Of a DNA stretch of 64,000 nucleotides, positions 1 to 27,715 are shown in pieces (positions within the stretch are counted from its first letter, which is position 1; each line of letters opens with the position of its first letter). Below the pieces are notes generated by a model. The model ran no database searches and was not told the DNA's origin. It worked only from the letters and a program-made list of their open reading frames with translations. A program made the position numbers and the translations under genes. The DNA comes from Amoebidium appalachense. Taxonomy: Eukaryota > Ichthyosporea. The stretch spans positions 1,922,001 through 1,986,000 of the forward strand of contig CAVNZM010000012.1 in assembly GCA_963693365.1 (NCBI GenBank). The letters are read 5' to 3'.

Positions 1-352
1 TGTGTTTTGCAGTATGCAGCCCACTCACAGGTATATTTTTCCGTCAGTGGTTGGTATTTATCGGGGCTTGTTTCGTGTGGCTGTGTATTATGTCATCGTT
101 TGTCGCTCGTTACCCAATGGTTTGCTTGCATGTGTATGCATGCATTAGTGCCACAGGTGAGGAAAGCACGCGCGCTTGTGCAAGTGGTTCCTGTGCCTGT
201 GAGGCAGACCTAATCACAATCTACAGACTGCAGTTGCATGTACTTGCGTTGACGTGTGCACGTGTTTTTTATGCGCGTGTGCACACGCTAACATCCGTGT
301 ACGTGCCTGTGTGTACGAGTAACTCCGCAAGGCAGTATGTGCGTGAAGTGTT

Positions 353-8667
<8,315 letters not shown>

Positions 8668-10685
8668 TTTGAGTGACGCCTTGAAGGCAAATCTCACTCT
8701 GAGGGGATTAACAAAAGTGTTACAAAGATTGCACAAGTGAGCACTTCACAAAACACTACGCAAAAAAAAAAAAAAACGGCGCAATGAACGAAGCTGCTTG
8801 GGCACTAAACTGATTGAACTCGCACATACAAACCACACAGCCCATTGACCAAGAACTGTTTCATGCCATGAAAACTCTCTCCCCATCCTTGACTGTTTCA
8901 AGTAATCCCCACCGGCTTTATCTCGTGCCTTACTAACAAGTGAGCATGCAAATTCCAGAGTCTGCTCGAATACAGTCCGTTTTGCTTCTGTAAAAACAGT
9001 ATACCACAGCACATGCGCTTGGCCATGTAAACCTTCCCTCCACCCCGGGCCCAGCCATCCCCCCTCCGCTGCTTTCCTCTTTCCCCTACCCCCTTTATTC
9101 CACAACAAATCCTATTCAAAACAACACACTTACCAGCAAATGTGACGCTATGTTCTCTACCAAGCAAACACAGAGTCAGCTTGCAGCGCCACTCAGGTAG
9201 GTGACGAACATCGGCAAAAGATTTTCTACACCACAGCTCGTTGCCACGACATGGCAAAACTAAGGCTAGGACAAGACAAAACCTCTGCAACTACACAAAT
9301 ATCTCTCTCTTAACTCCTATAACTCGTCCACTGTCGCTTATAAAACAGCAGGCGCATATACAACTTCAGCAAACAAAAACGTGAAAATTTTAGTTGCTGT
9401 CCGCGACTCGCTGTTTGAGCACAAACGATGAGCCGCCCGCGCACCCAAAAACACTCCGGATCAAAACTTTTGAAGACCCTAAGGGGTTTACAAAGACCCT
9501 AAAAGCTCGAAATCGTCCAATCAGCGATCGCCAAATTAAACGGGGTAGCCGATTCGGCTTTTCGATTTTCGAGTTTTGGTTGATCATGATGGTTTTGCCG
9601 CAGCGCCATGCCGAAAAAAGGACAGGCTGTATTCGCATCACATGATAGTAATGCACAAACAACTTGAGAAACTAATTTTTTTTTCATGAGAGCTACGATG
9701 GCGTCAACTGCGTTGCCAAAATTGTAGAAAGTCCGCTTCTTCTTGTTTCTCTGCAAGCCAATCCAAATTTCCCGGTTTCCTTTCCCAAAATATCCTACAC
9801 CAACTGGAATTTCGGGATGCCTATGCTCTTCGACTCGACTCGCTATCCACGCAAGACTCGGCCGCGGCGTTTCTTGATCCTATAAGCTCGCAAGTACTCG
9901 CAAAAAACTGTTGTTAAATATTTCTGTACATGCAGAATATATAGAAGAGGAAAAAATAAGCGAAAATATTATTTTATATCATAGCAATTAACTTTTTTGG
10001 GTTCCCTTTTGCTAACTGTGGCTTTACTTTGTCTGTCTTACATTACGACAAAGAGAGCTCGACCCGAACCATTTATACATCGAATCGGACCTGAGTCAAG
10101 TCAATGACGTCACTGTTTTTTGATTTCTGGGCGGCACATGGGTCATGTGTGTGGCAACCGGGCGAATCGCACACAGAACTTTTGACTTGTGAGTTTCTCG
10201 TTTTTTTTTTTCTCCGTGTGTCTGAGCATTCTTTAGTGTTTTTTGAACGAGTTCAAGGTATCAGGAGAGAAATAAGGCTGAATTATGATAGTGCATTTTT
10301 GGCAGATTCGTGCTCTAGTGTAGACCTAAGCTCTGTTCAGGCTAGTGTTTGGAGGAAGGAGAGTCGTTGAGGAGTAGTACAGCTGAGCTTCTGCTTGCGT
10401 TAAAAGACTGGTGTATTCGCCGTTTTGTTGGCGCTATTTGCTAACGACAAGGTTTCCTTTTTTTTATAGGTTTGGGCCGTCTATATACATACCTACATGC
10501 CTGAGCGTACAAGTGTAATCAACTTCCCAACAATCATAGCTGTCAACTTTCTGCTCTCTCTTTCTCGCTACAGCTGTGTACTGCTGGTGTTTAGCAGTTT
10601 GTGTTTAGAGTAGCTTCTATAGACTTGGATAGCAAAATTGACTTTCTTCCTTCTTTACGCGCAGGGCTCTGCAGAGATCGTCACC
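8668..10685. promoter_or_regulatory. Divergent intergenic region between the C2–WW gene and eIF2-beta
   Basis: Two head-to-head genes are separated by 2 kb. It holds a perfect CRE-type site TGACGTCA at 10105-10112. A plausible 5'UTR acceptor (…CGCGCAG) ends near 10664, just before the eIF2-beta ATG, which has a CACCATGG context. Unlike the introns, 8.8-10.6 kb has almost no microsatellites. No ORF with recognisable homology is seen. Confidence 0.5.
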
Positions 10686-16529
<5,844 letters not shown>

Positions 16530-16698
16530 TTTATCTCTGTGTGTCTGTATTATTGTATATCAGTGCTTGGGTGTCTATGCGTGCCCTTTTTCTGACGTGG
16601 TTTACCGTGCATGTGACATCATGTGTTTTACGAGCTACGTTGCGTATGGGCGGATATATCATTGCCCGGTGCATTTGTATTTCAAGTGTTAGTTTGAC

Positions 16699-16704
16699 AA
16701 ATAA
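16699..16704 (+). terminator. Poly(A) signal AATAAA of the eIF2-beta gene
   Basis: AATAAA lies 170 bp after the eIF2-beta stop codon, in a stretch free of simple repeats; this is the expected distance for a 3'UTR signal. Confidence 0.6.
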
Positions 16705-16709
16705 ACTTG

Positions 16710-17807
16710 CAGACCGTGAGAGGATTTCGATGACAGTAATATGCAATATGCACACGCGGTTTGGACACTATGCACACCCTTATGCTACTCGGCCCGTGCC
16801 CTGAGACCTGGGCCTGGGTTGCAATTTGTTCCCTCCCTTCCCCTCCGCCCCCCCCCCGCCCGCCTGCCCGGCGGCTCCGTACTACTAAGGGTGAATGTTC
16901 GGTCACGTTTGTGGAAACTACCTCTTGTTTAGTCTTCATACATATTGTTTCCTTAGACCGTCGTTTTGATTGCGAGGGGACAATTCCCAAAAAAAAAAAT
17001 TGATGTTATAAGGATGGTGCTCTACCAGTTGCTTGAGATCCACCCATGCACAGTTTGCGCCTGATTCCAATCGCTAAGCTTCTTTTGCTGCTAAAAAAGG
17101 CTAGTTAGATCATCTGTATTTCGATTGGTCGGCTGGAAACTGGGGATTCGTCGATCTATGGGTTCAAATCACGCCACTAATGATACACAACGGCAACAAA
17201 AGCTACTACATACAGTGACAATGAAACTTTCGAAAGGCCCAGTTTTCAGAAGAAAGAGAACTCGCTAACCTAGGCTACTGTAGCATACTGGGTGCTCTAA
17301 TATTAGTAGGTTAGTTTTTAGTTGTGATAGTTACAGCATCAGTCTCGGCTATACAAGATAGCGAAGTGATGCAGTGTTGGGATTTTCGGCAGTCGACCAT
17401 CATTTCAGTGATTTCAGGCCATGTGTACACTTGTTGCAGCAGATACTATGCTTCTAATATTAGCGTAGTTCTACAAGTAGTTAGCAAGTGTCCAAGTTTG
17501 TCAGCCATAATTATTAATACTTACTCCGGCGTCTGTCCTGCGCCTCACTCGTTCTGTCTGGATCCTGGGGCCTGAACGGATCAATCCCTGTCCTTAGCTC
17601 TGCATAGATCCAACCGAATTCAAATTTAGGTGGAAGCTCGCTAGATCTCTGAACTACGGATTTTTTGTTCAAAGACACCGGAGGATCCAATGCAACCTCG
17701 TAGTAGCTAAAGCCTGTTTGTAACACGTGTACGAGGTGATGAACGACGGCTGCGGAACACTGTACACCACGTGCAGGCATTGAACTCTAGCCTAGGCTAT
17801 GTGCAAG
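16710..17807. other. Intergenic spacer, no gene recognised
   Basis: Mostly ordinary-complexity sequence. A GGGTTCAAATC stretch near 17160 resembles a pol III B-box but no cloverleaf partner was found. Nothing else was recognised. Confidence 0.4.
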
Positions 17808-18287
17808 ATGGAGTCGGACATAACAAATGCTCTGGATGAGCCTATCCTAACAGCAACTGCACCGGCTGAAAACGGAGGGTCGTTCAGGTACACACTCACA
17901 CTACCCATTGAACTGCAACACAGCTGTGAGTCAGGGGAACCTTATTTTTCTTTTTCAGGTGTAAAAAAAAAAGAAGAAGAAACAGATATAGATATGTGGA
18001 TCTTGGCATGCCTGCCCGTAGATGTAGGATCGAGGAAGAGCATTCCCATATTTGCCTACAGATCTAGGGTGTCAAGCATTGCCAACACTTATCCCACATA
18101 TTTGGAATGGAAAACCTGTAACTAGTTGGGGATCCGTAATTGTTGCTCCGTTGTAACAGCAATCGGGCGGTATATACCACCCCTCCTTTCTCCCCTCCCC
18201 CTCCCTCCCCTCCCCAGCCCCGAACCTCCTAGCCTCCCCTCCTTACAGGTCACACTTCTATCCAAGGACGCCCATGCCCTCCCCGCC

Positions 18288-18322
<35 letters not shown>

Positions 18323-18356
18323 ACCACCACCACCACCACCACCACCACCACCACCA

Positions 18357-18434
<78 letters not shown>

Positions 18435-18929
18435 CTTCCGGCCGTTCTCGCCTGCTTCCATCCCCAGCTTACCTTCTCCACACACACCCGCCTGCTCTCT
18501 TCTTCACCACACCAAATTAACACTCTCCTCCTAAAAGTTAGTCCGTTCTTTCACTCTCTCGACACACATGGCGCTGATGTTACCTCTATTTTTGCAGGCC
18601 TGTACCTACTGGCCACCACATACGCCAGCCGTCTGCTACATTGTCTTTGGGGGATGTTATTGTTCCCCATGCCCACGGCCCAGCCGACTCAGACACCCTT
18701 CTGAATGTGAGTGGGGGTGGTAGGCCACGCAAAGTGGGGTAAGTATTCCCTTTCCTTGATTCTGTATTGCGGGGAAGAGCCCTCCCTCCCCCCCCCCCCC
18801 CTTCCCCCCAGCACCGCTGCCGCCCTCCCCCCCAAACCCCTCTCTCCGTTCGAGTGACAGCTACTTTGCTGTTATGTAACCCCCTCTCCCCACCCCTCCC
18901 ACACACACACACACCCTCTCTCCCTTCCA

Positions 18930-18988
<59 letters not shown>

Positions 18989-19478
18989 ACACACCCGACC
19001 ACCCACCCAATCACCCTTCCCGTCTCCTCCTTCACGGCATAGCCCCATTATTCCCCTCCGATGTCCCCTCCCTTTCCCCCTCCCCGTCTCCTTCCTTTAC
19101 CCCCTTCCCCGGAACCCATCCACCCCTCCGCCCATTTCCTTTTCACCCCACTCTGAGTCCAACTGCCACTACCATGTACCCCCCTCCCCTCCCCCTATCC
19201 CCCCCCCCCCCCCCCCCCCCCCCCGTGTTGCCGCCGCCACCTCCCTCCCCTTCTTCCCAGTATTCCAACCTCATCCCTAGTTGTTGCTATCTTCATTTCA
19301 CCACTATGTTAAAAAGCTGCTGTCTTCATCCCACCTCTCTTCCTCCACCGAATCATTACATCCCTGAAACACCTTGCAGAACAACCTACACACCGGGAAC
19401 CCCCGTTAACTTCTTTGGGGAACCGGATTATGTCTTCATACAGGGAAAGTGACTGAAATTCTACTCACACACACTCGT

Positions 19479-19542
<64 letters not shown>

Positions 19543-19712
19543 GGCTGCGAAAGTCACTGCAGCGCAACAGCAAGCTGGTGCTGATGCTGTGTCTTCTCTA
19601 CCTCGTGGCAATAGGTGAGTGGGGGGGAGGGGGGCGGAGGATTAGGGGTGGGGGATTCTTAAAGTGCTCTGGCTTTCCAGCTGTCCAGTAAACCTAATTA
19701 GTTCTTTATTTC

Positions 19713-19744
<32 letters not shown>

Positions 19745-20552
19745 TCCCCCCCTTTCCCCAAAACTCCCCCTGGCCCTCCCCCTGGCCCTCCCTTAGTATG
19801 GGTTCTGCGGACGATGCTTACTCGTCGTGTGCTTTGCAGTATCTGCAATGTATTGTCGCAGTCGCAAATCTATACCTCCTACCCTGCAACGCATTCTAGC
19901 GCAAACCCCCCCCCCCCCCCCCTCCTCCTCCTTTTCCTCCTCCTCCCTCCCCCCCCCATCTCTCTTCCTCCCCCCCCCCCCCCTCCCCCCCCGCCCCCTC
20001 GTTAATACTTCTTGCATGTGATGTTTTGTACGGTTGCTCTGTCTCTTTCTGGTCCCGTTCTGTCAAGCATGTTGCTTCGTTTCAAATTTACACCTCATTC
20101 TTACCCATCTTACTCTTTCTCTATCTCCCTCCCGGTCCTTCCCCTTTCCTCTCCCTCCCTCCCTCCCTCCCTCCCTCCCTCCCCTTTCCTCCCTCCCCCC
20201 TCCCCCTTCCCCCTTCCCCCCTCCCCTCCCCCCCCTTCCCCCCCCCCTGCCCCTGCAGGGTCCATGGTGATGCTTGTGTATTTGACCCTTAATAACGATA
20301 AGGGCCTATGGTTGGCTCTGATTGCCCTCGTGCTCTCCGCACTCCCGGCAGGTATGGTGGTGCTATTTGACCCCCTCCCCCCCCCCCCCCTCCCCCTCTC
20401 CCTTCCCTCCTTGTTCGCTTTCTCCACCCCCCCCCCCCCCCCCCCCCCGTCCCAAGCACACACACACGCACACACGCACACACACACACACACACACACA
20501 TACGCATACCCACACACATACGCACCGTGTATGCACATGCCGGCGCGTGCGC

Positions 20553-20620
<68 letters not shown>

Positions 20621-20676
20621 AGGCCCTGATGTCAGCCCCTACAAGAGTCTGCCTTTGTGCTTTCCACCGCTTAGAG

Positions 20677-20710
<34 letters not shown>

Positions 20711-21210
20711 CCCCCCCCCCTCCTTCCTCCCCCACTGCCACCACCCAGACTTCTTGAGGTGACCCCTGACTTTTTTGCCACCCAGTCACACCCTGCACTC
20801 AATATTACAAACAAATCAATTGATGTGATCGGCACCTGCTGAGTTTCTCTTTTTGGGTGAGTGGTTCGACGCTGGTAACGTGGATGTAGTGGGCCCCTCT
20901 GACGACTGTTTTCTTAATGTCGCAAATTTTTGTGTGCCCCCTTGGTCCCCCCCACCCCATCTCCCCCACCCCCCTCTCTCTCTTTCTCCCCCCCCCACCC
21001 CCTTCCCCCCCCCCCCCCCCCCCCCCCCCCCGTCCCCCCTTCTCCCCCCCACCCCCCCCCCTTTTTTTTTTAAACGAGTTCTGCATTAACGTACTAATTG
21101 CTGTACTTCATACTAAGGCACTCCCAACCTCATCCCCATACACACACACACATATTTCCCCACGCAAACACAAACACGTGTGTGTCTATGCGCCAACCGC
21201 GCAGCGCGCG

Positions 21211-21277
<67 letters not shown>

Positions 21278-21364
21278 GCAGCCTACTACACGTATACCAT
21301 CTACCAGATTATCAACTACCCGACCCGCTCCCGGCGCATCTACATCATGCCCCACTGGAGGTAG
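17808..21364 (+). CDS. Two-pass membrane protein of the TMEM230/TMEM134 (DUF872) type
   Basis: Four exons close in phase to 108 residues: 17808-17887, 19544-19614, 20259-20351 and 21282-21364 (TAG). The product starts [14 protein letters not shown], has a short basic stretch ([11 protein letters not shown]), then two hydrophobic segments (about residues 39-60, [21 protein letters not shown], and about 69-90, [19 protein letters not shown]) and a basic tail ending RRIYIMPHW. Length, a hairpin of two helices, the LPAAYY turn and the aromatic/basic tail match the small TMEM230/TMEM134 family, which acts in endosomal and secretory vesicle traffic in animals. The family call is from layout and short motifs, not a search. 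The ATG at 17799 (MCKMES) is an in-frame alternative; 17808 has the better Kozak context. Introns are dominated by (CA)n and C runs on the sense strand. Confidence 0.72.
18288..18434. repeat. C run, (ACC)n and (CA)n block
   Basis: Poly-C (about 18291-18322), then trinucleotide (ACC)n, then (CA)n to 18434, in intron 1 of the TMEM230-like gene. Further (CA)n arrays in the same gene: 19483-19538, 20541-20619 and about 21211-21275; the first and last run straight into splice acceptors. Confidence 0.95.
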
Positions 21365-21627
21365 TCTCACGTGACGACCCCGTGTGACGTCATTTTTTAA
21401 GACTTTCCCGATAATTTTCCATATACGATCTGTTGTGATTACTGAATGTGCTAAGTACGACTTTGTGAGTCGTAGTTGAATGCAGTGCGAGTGTTTAGGA
21501 CTGATGATTTTCATGAAGGTATCAATCAGCTTAGCTCAGGCCCTGTTCGGCCGTTTTTGGCTTTTTGGGGTGCCAAGCAAACACTGAGGTTTGAAAAACT
21601 TGTGAATTTGTGTGTGGTTTTAATTCC

Positions 21628-21658
<31 letters not shown>

Positions 21659-21879
21659 CGTGCGTGCGTGCGTGCGTGCGTGTGTGTGTGTTTTTTTTGT
21701 TTTTGTTTGTTTCTGTTTTTTTTCTTTTTGGGGGGGGGGAGGGGTCCTTTTGGCACATTTATCAGTGTTGTGTGTGTGCTTTTGCTTTTGTCCGTGCGCA
21801 GGGGTTCTGCTTTCAAACCGCAGTACTTCTTTTTTTCGTTTTCTCCTTTCTCTTTTTTTTTTTTTTGGTGTGTGTGTGT

Positions 21880-21925
<46 letters not shown>

Positions 21926-21997
21926 TAGATGAATTCTTATTGATTGCATATGATGAATGGACCTCTTTGGTCATGCACGTACGTAGCACCTATAATG

Positions 21998-22103
21998 CAT
22001 GTATGTGCCTTGATTTGCTTCAACTTGTGCTAAATCAAAACAACTTCATAGCATGTATGTGCCGTGATTTGCTTCAACTTGTGCTAAATCGAAACACCTT
22101 CAT
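21998..22103. repeat. 53-bp tandem duplication
   Basis: Two adjacent copies starting GCATGTATGTGCC at 21998 and 22051, differing at a few positions, each containing TTGCTTCAACTTGTGCTAAA. The unit is of normal complexity, unlike surrounding homopolymers. No function apparent. Confidence 0.85.
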
Positions 22104-22950
22104 AGCTTTAGCTTTAGTTCTGAAATCGAACATGATAAGAGTCCATTGTGATACCTTAATCTCTTGTTGCCTTTGTTCTAACAAATGAGGTATAATAATT
22201 TAGTCACCTTTTGTATTGGTGTTATAGGTGTTTTTTCAGAAGCTTGAACCGATAGGATCGGTCATTAAATCCAGTCCTCGCAATCGAGTGTGAATCTTCA
22301 GCCACCGTTGATCGAACGGTTCAGGCCTGTGTCCCTTCCCCCCACCCCCCCCGTCCCCCCCGTCCCCCGACACACACACGTGCATACGCACATATACACA
22401 CACATGCACACACACACACCGTCCCTTGCCTAGTTAGGCTTCCCCCCCTTCCCCCCTCCCCCCACCCACCTTCCCCCCCTCCCCCCCCCCCCCCCCCCCT
22501 CCCCCCCCCCCACCCACCCACCCACCCACCCCTTCAACTCAGATCTAGCCCTCTCTTGAGCTCCCTTCATTCTTGCAGAGTTGGTATAATGCTTGTCATC
22601 ACCTTCCAAATGAACATGCAAATCATTCACAGCCCTGGGCCAGATATATAAATGACATTGCAATTGCAGTGTGCATACACAGTGACAATGTTCTCTTGTC
22701 GCAAGATGTGTGCGATGCTACCGGGGGAAGGATAGGGCCCAAGGGGTGGTACCGATCTGTGTGTATGTGCGTGTTTGTGTGTGTGTGTTTTTTTTTTTTT
22801 TTTTTTTTTTTTTTGGGGGGGGGGGGGGGGGGGCTTGTGTGTGCTCCTGCGATTCTTATATATATGAGAGAATCAACAGGCGGTAGCTAAAGGTTGCCCC
22901 CCGGGGGAAGGAGGGCTGGGGCGGGGGGGGGGGGGGGGAGGGGGGGGGGG

Positions 22951-22993
<43 letters not shown>

Positions 22994-23006
22994 ACGGGCA
23001 TGTGGC

Positions 23007-23053
<47 letters not shown>

Positions 23054-23419
23054 GTGTGTGCGTGTGCGTGCGCGTGCGCGTGCGATTGCGCTTGCACGTG
23101 CGCGTACGCATGTGCGTGTGCGTGTGCGTGTGCGTGTGCGTGTGCGTGTGCGTGTGCGTGTGCGTGTGTTTTGGTGGGGTAGGGGGGGTACGAGGGGCAT
23201 GTGTGTGCACCTGTGATCTCGGAGAGGAGAGAAATGCGGTAGCAAAAGGTTGCCTGCCAGTGGAGAGGGGGGGGGGGGGGAGGGGGGGGAGGGGAAGGGG
23301 GAGGGGGAGGGGAGGGGGGAGAATGGGTGGTTTTGGGGTGCGTGTACACGGGGGCGACGGTCGGATCTAAGAGGGTAAGGGGGAGGGGGGGAGGGGGGAG
23401 GGGGGGGGGGGGGGGAAGG

Positions 23420-23453
<34 letters not shown>

Positions 23454-24195
23454 GGGGGAGAGGGGGGAGGAGGCGCAAACGACCAACAGCAAACTTGTGT
23501 TTGCTTACTTCGTGTGCCGTTTATATACATGTACAGCCGGCCAGCAAAACATATCCGTTCAAACACTAACAGAGCCGAAGAACGTGCCCTAAACAAAGAT
23601 CAATATTCTGAAGCCACCGAGAAGAAAAATTGAAGAACCGTGAGACCTAACATACCACACAGGTGGGACTTTTGAGGGGAAGCCGTTGAAGGTAAAAAAC
23701 CCAAATGTTTTCGAGGTGACAAATAGGTACATAAGCGACTCTATGATATGTGAGCCAGCCGCCTTTTGAAACTTAGTTTCGTCCTGGTGTGTGATGAATT
23801 GTTCAAAGCACAAGCACGAAACTCGCATAACCCAATAATTATTTGGCAAACGGCAAAATAGATGCGTACAATCCCAACCCTTCCTGCACGTAAATTAACC
23901 CGGAATGGGTGAAGTAAAGATAAAAAGAGATTCAAAGGTCTAGAAAATGATGTTCTAAAGATCCCCAATGTGTTTTCGTGTGTGTATGCCCAGCAGAACT
24001 GAAATGTGCGAAAGTGACCAAAAGTCAGCACATATGTGCATGCTTAGGGAAACCTTTTTCTACTATTTTCCGATAACTTGATAGAAATGCTTTCAAATCA
24101 GTTTGTCTGGCCAAGGAGTTACTTGCACTTTGAACCCTCCGAGTAACAGGTATGTGGCCAGTCTGAGAAACAAATTTTGCTTGCTGCCACTTTTC
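22104..24195. other. Intergenic region with G-rich and (GT)/(GC) tracts
   Basis: 22321-23470 is dominated by C/G homopolymers and a (GT)n-(GTGC)n array (23011-23170). 22560-22730 has ordinary complexity with short open frames on both strands but no recognisable protein. 23480-24195 is AT-richer unique sequence with no gene seen. Confidence 0.5.
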
Positions 24196-24564
24196 TCAAA
24201 CGTTTGCCGAGGGCCTCGGTATGTTGTACTTCTGTCTAATCTCATCAGCGCGTGCCTGCGAAGCCGTCCTTCTCTCTTCAGTTCGCTCGGCCCGCTCGTT
24301 ACTTTCCTTGATTGACATTTCATCATTCTGCCTGATGAACCTATCTGCCTTTCTCCTCTCTCTGCGCTTGCACCAGCAGCAGCAACAACCGAGAACGATG
24401 AGAATAAGAATCACGCCCACACCCACTCCGACGGCTATAGCAATCTTCTTTTGTTGATCCGTCATGTCAGAGAAACTCCATGCTGTGACAGAGGGGATCA
24501 TGCCTGCAAAGACACAAAGGAAAACAGGAAGCAGCCCCGTTGCTGTGCCTTGAGAAAACCCCAT
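24196..24564 (-). CDS. Small single-pass membrane protein resembling the PTTG1IP C-terminus
   Basis: Uninterrupted ORF of 122 residues. A hydrophobic start (about residues 9-28) looks like a signal peptide. A second hydrophobic segment (about 42-59, IAIAVGVGVGVILILIVLG) is followed by a cysteine cluster CCCCWC and a basic, Glu/Arg-rich tail with ERTEERRTASQARADEIRQKY. Vertebrate PTTG1IP has the same order: membrane helix, run of cysteines, then a basic helical tail containing an RxDEIRKKY motif. The extracellular PSI domain of PTTG1IP is not visible here. The stretch CTTCCTGTTTTCCTTTGTG followed by TCTTTGCAG, just inside the ORF, is a textbook splice acceptor, so the true N-terminus may come from an upstream exon that I did not find. 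Family assignment is by pattern only. Confidence 0.6.
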   Translation of the reverse strand: MGFSQGTATGLLPVFLCVFAGMIPSVTAWSFSDMTDQQKKIAIAVGVGVGVILILIVLGCCCCWCKRRERRKADRFIRQNDEMSIKESNERAERTEERRTASQARADEIRQKYNIPRPSANV

Positions 24565-27417
24565 GTTTAAGAACTAGACGGTAGGATATTAAAAACGAGT
24601 TGGGTATAAACAGACGCAATGACTGCCTTATGAGCAGTACCCGTATTTTCTTGCCTGTGTGCTCCTTTGACAAAAACAAAAACATCCAAATTTAAAACTG
24701 AACGTTTTGTTTTTTCTTGCTGCCCCACTTTGGCAAACGGCGCACCAAGGGATGACGCAAGCTGATGACGCATCCGGTGAAAAAATCAATGAATTAAAAC
24801 ATTCATGCCATCTAACAATTCGTTTCGAGCCCCGCACATAAGTTAAACATCATTTATTAATTTTTAAACATTACTACAAATTTTGATTATCACGAGTTTT
24901 ATGATACCAAGATAGCTACACACTGTTGAACACCCTTGACTCCTCACGCCCCCCGATGACAGTAGTGGCACACTGTGGCAGTGGACAATGCACCCCTATC
25001 TGGCAGTGTACACAAAAGCATGTTCTAACCGAGATTGGGCTCACGTGAGTCACCATCGCCGTGGGGAACCCACTACAAAAACTATAGATCGTTTATTCAA
25101 TTTATAAAATAAATTCTTTCAGTCTCGAAAGAAATTCAATATGTTCTGTATTTCAACTCTAAGGAGATTGTGTTTTTTGGCTCAGCGACACCCGGGCCCC
25201 AGCCTGCTCCCTGAGCAGGCTGACTCCGATAGAGGGGTTGGGGGTAAAAAGATTGATGATGTTTCAGCTATAGTACTCTAGCCTCTCAACATGGAGGGGT
25301 ACGGATATTTTTGGATATAGAAATGTGCAAAAAAAAAAAAAAAAGCGGACCTTTCTATTTTTTTTTCTCTCTCTCTGCCCTTTCTTTTTCTTTAAAACTA
25401 ACCCCCCCCCCCCCCCCCCCCCCCCCTTCTTCTCTCCCCGAGGCTCTCCTTCCCTCTCCGAGGCTTCCTCTCTCTATGCTTCCTCTCTCTCCCCCTCCCT
25501 TATCACCCCTCTTCCTTTCCTATCTCTCCCGCCCTCTGTGTTGCCCCCCCCCCCCCCCCCCCCCCTCCCCCCCCCCTCCTCCCCCCCCCCCTCCCCCCTC
25601 TTCTCTCCCCGAGGCTCTCCCCTCCCCTCTCCGAGGCTTCCTCTCCTCCCCCCTCCTCCCCTTGTCACCCCCCTCTTTCTTTCCTCTCTCTCTCCCCCCC
25701 CCCCCCCCCTCTCCGTGTGCCCCCCCCCACACACACACACACTCCCCCCTCTTTCTTCAACCCCATTCCTCCCTCGGTCTCTCCCTCTCCCTCCCCCTTC
25801 CTCTTTTGCCTTGCGAGTCAGCCTCTCAGGCTCTAACTTCTTCTCTCGCTCAGGCGCTTCGTAGATCCCTTCATTTCTCTCCCTACGTAAGCTCTCCTCT
25901 CTCTCTTTTTGCAAGCCTCCATCTCTCCCCCCCCTCTCCCCCCCCCTCCCCCCCCCCCCCCCCCCCTCCCCTCCCCCCTCCCCCCGCCCAAATAAAGAAA
26001 AAGGGCACCCACTCCATTTACCCTCCCCCACACCTTTTCAGGCTCCAATGGAATGCGGCCGGTACGACCACCCAGAGCATTTTGGCATCTGATACCAGAG
26101 ATCCACAATTTCTGGGAAACAAAGTGGCAGATGCCATATATATGGGTGTGTGCTAAGTGTTTGTTTTTCTCCGGCCCTTTTCTTTTCTTTTTTTCTTTCC
26201 TCCTTGTGCTCTCCTCCCCCCCCCCCCCCCCGCCAAGATCCTACCTGAGGCTGGGAAAATGGGACCAGGAGGGTAAGGGCTGGTAGTTTGGTTGGGGGGG
26301 GGACCGACTAAGGTTAGAGAAGGCAGGGGGGAAGGGGGGGGAAGGTTTTCATTTTTATTTATTTTTTATTGGGGGGGGGGGGGGGGGGAGGGGATGCAGG
26401 GGAAAAGGGGGGGGGGGGGGGGGGGGGGTAGGGGTGGGTGGGCCGGGGCCTATATATGTTAAAAATGTTGATGTCATATTACTAAGTTTTTTTTTATTAG
26501 CAAATAAAAAGCATTATATTGCTACGAGAAAGTGCACCTAAGTGGCTGCGCTGGAAAATGCAGGAAGCCGCTAGGTGAGGCTGGGCCCCCAGACATGAAC
26601 GTTTTAACCTGTTCATACCGGCAAATTTCCCTAGATAGTCACTTCAGAAACACAGAAACAGATGCAAAAGTATACTAAATAATGATATTTCCCCCAACCC
26701 AAATTAGAAACATATGTAGGTAAGACATATGCGCGTCGATATTCACAATTTATTTGAGCTTTTTATCTCGATTTTGAGCCGCAATAGAGTTGTTTAGAGC
26801 TGTTTAGAGCTGGCCAAATGTCGTGTTAGGAGACCCAAAAAAAAAATCTAGTGGCCTCAATTATCGGATGACTACTTCTAAGGGGTATCCATCTGGTTCT
26901 TCATTATTATGCACAGTACTGTCTTTAGGGGCTTATTTCAGGCGGTGGCGTCCACCGGGGGGGAGGGAGGCGGGGGGGGGGGGGGGGGGGGGGGAGGGGG
27001 GGGGGAGGGGAAGGGGGGGTTTGCTCGAGGGGAGAAGGGAAGGGGAAGAGTGGGAGCGGAGGTGGGGAGGGAGGACGGAAGGGGGAGAAAAGGAAAAAGA
27101 GGGGAAGGGGAAGGGACAAGGAGAGGAGGGGGGTTGCTTGCATGCTTTCATGTAACATTATTGAGTCCGAATGTGTGTTTGTGTGACGGCGTGTGTGCGT
27201 GCGTGCGTGTCTGCGTACGTACGTGCGTGCGCGTGTGCGTGTGTGCGTGCGTGCGTGCGTCCGTGCTGGGGGAGGAGGGGGGGGGGGGGGGGGGGGGGGT
27301 TGGTCAGGCACTTCTGAATTGGAGCAGAGGGGCGGGGGTTGAATAGGTGGTGGGTGTGTTAGGCAGGGAGGGAATTGGGGGTAGGGGTTTGTGATAAAAT
27401 TGAGCGCGCCGGGGGGC

Positions 27418-27452
<35 letters not shown>

Positions 27453-27678
27453 AGAAGGGAGGGCCGGGGGAGGGAGAGGGAGGGAGGAGGGGGGGGAATA
27501 TACATGTGTTTATGTCATGTTAGGGGGTGTTAAAGCTCCGTTTGTGTGGGTGCACAAGCGGTGCATGTGCAGGGGGAGTGACTGTACGTGAGCCATATCG
27601 TGGGTGTGTATGTGCTTGTGTGTGTGTGTGATAGTGTGTACATGTATGTGTGTGGGTTTGTGTGTGTATGTGCTATTT

Positions 27679-27715
<37 letters not shown>

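Noticed and set aside
17150-17180. Possible tRNA (GGGTTCAAATC resembles a T-arm)
   Set aside because: No matching acceptor, D-arm or anticodon stem could be paired around it; a similar T-arm-like GGGTTCG near 49990 on the minus strand also failed.
22430-22740. Possible exon (minus-strand frame with AVNDLHVHLEGDDKHY)
   Set aside because: No splice partners in phase and no family resemblance; the frame on the opposite strand is equally open.
25200-25223. Perfect short hairpin as a terminator or small RNA
   Set aside because: A 9-bp stem with a 3-base loop in intergenic eukaryotic DNA; no gene end, T tract or flanking structure supports a function.
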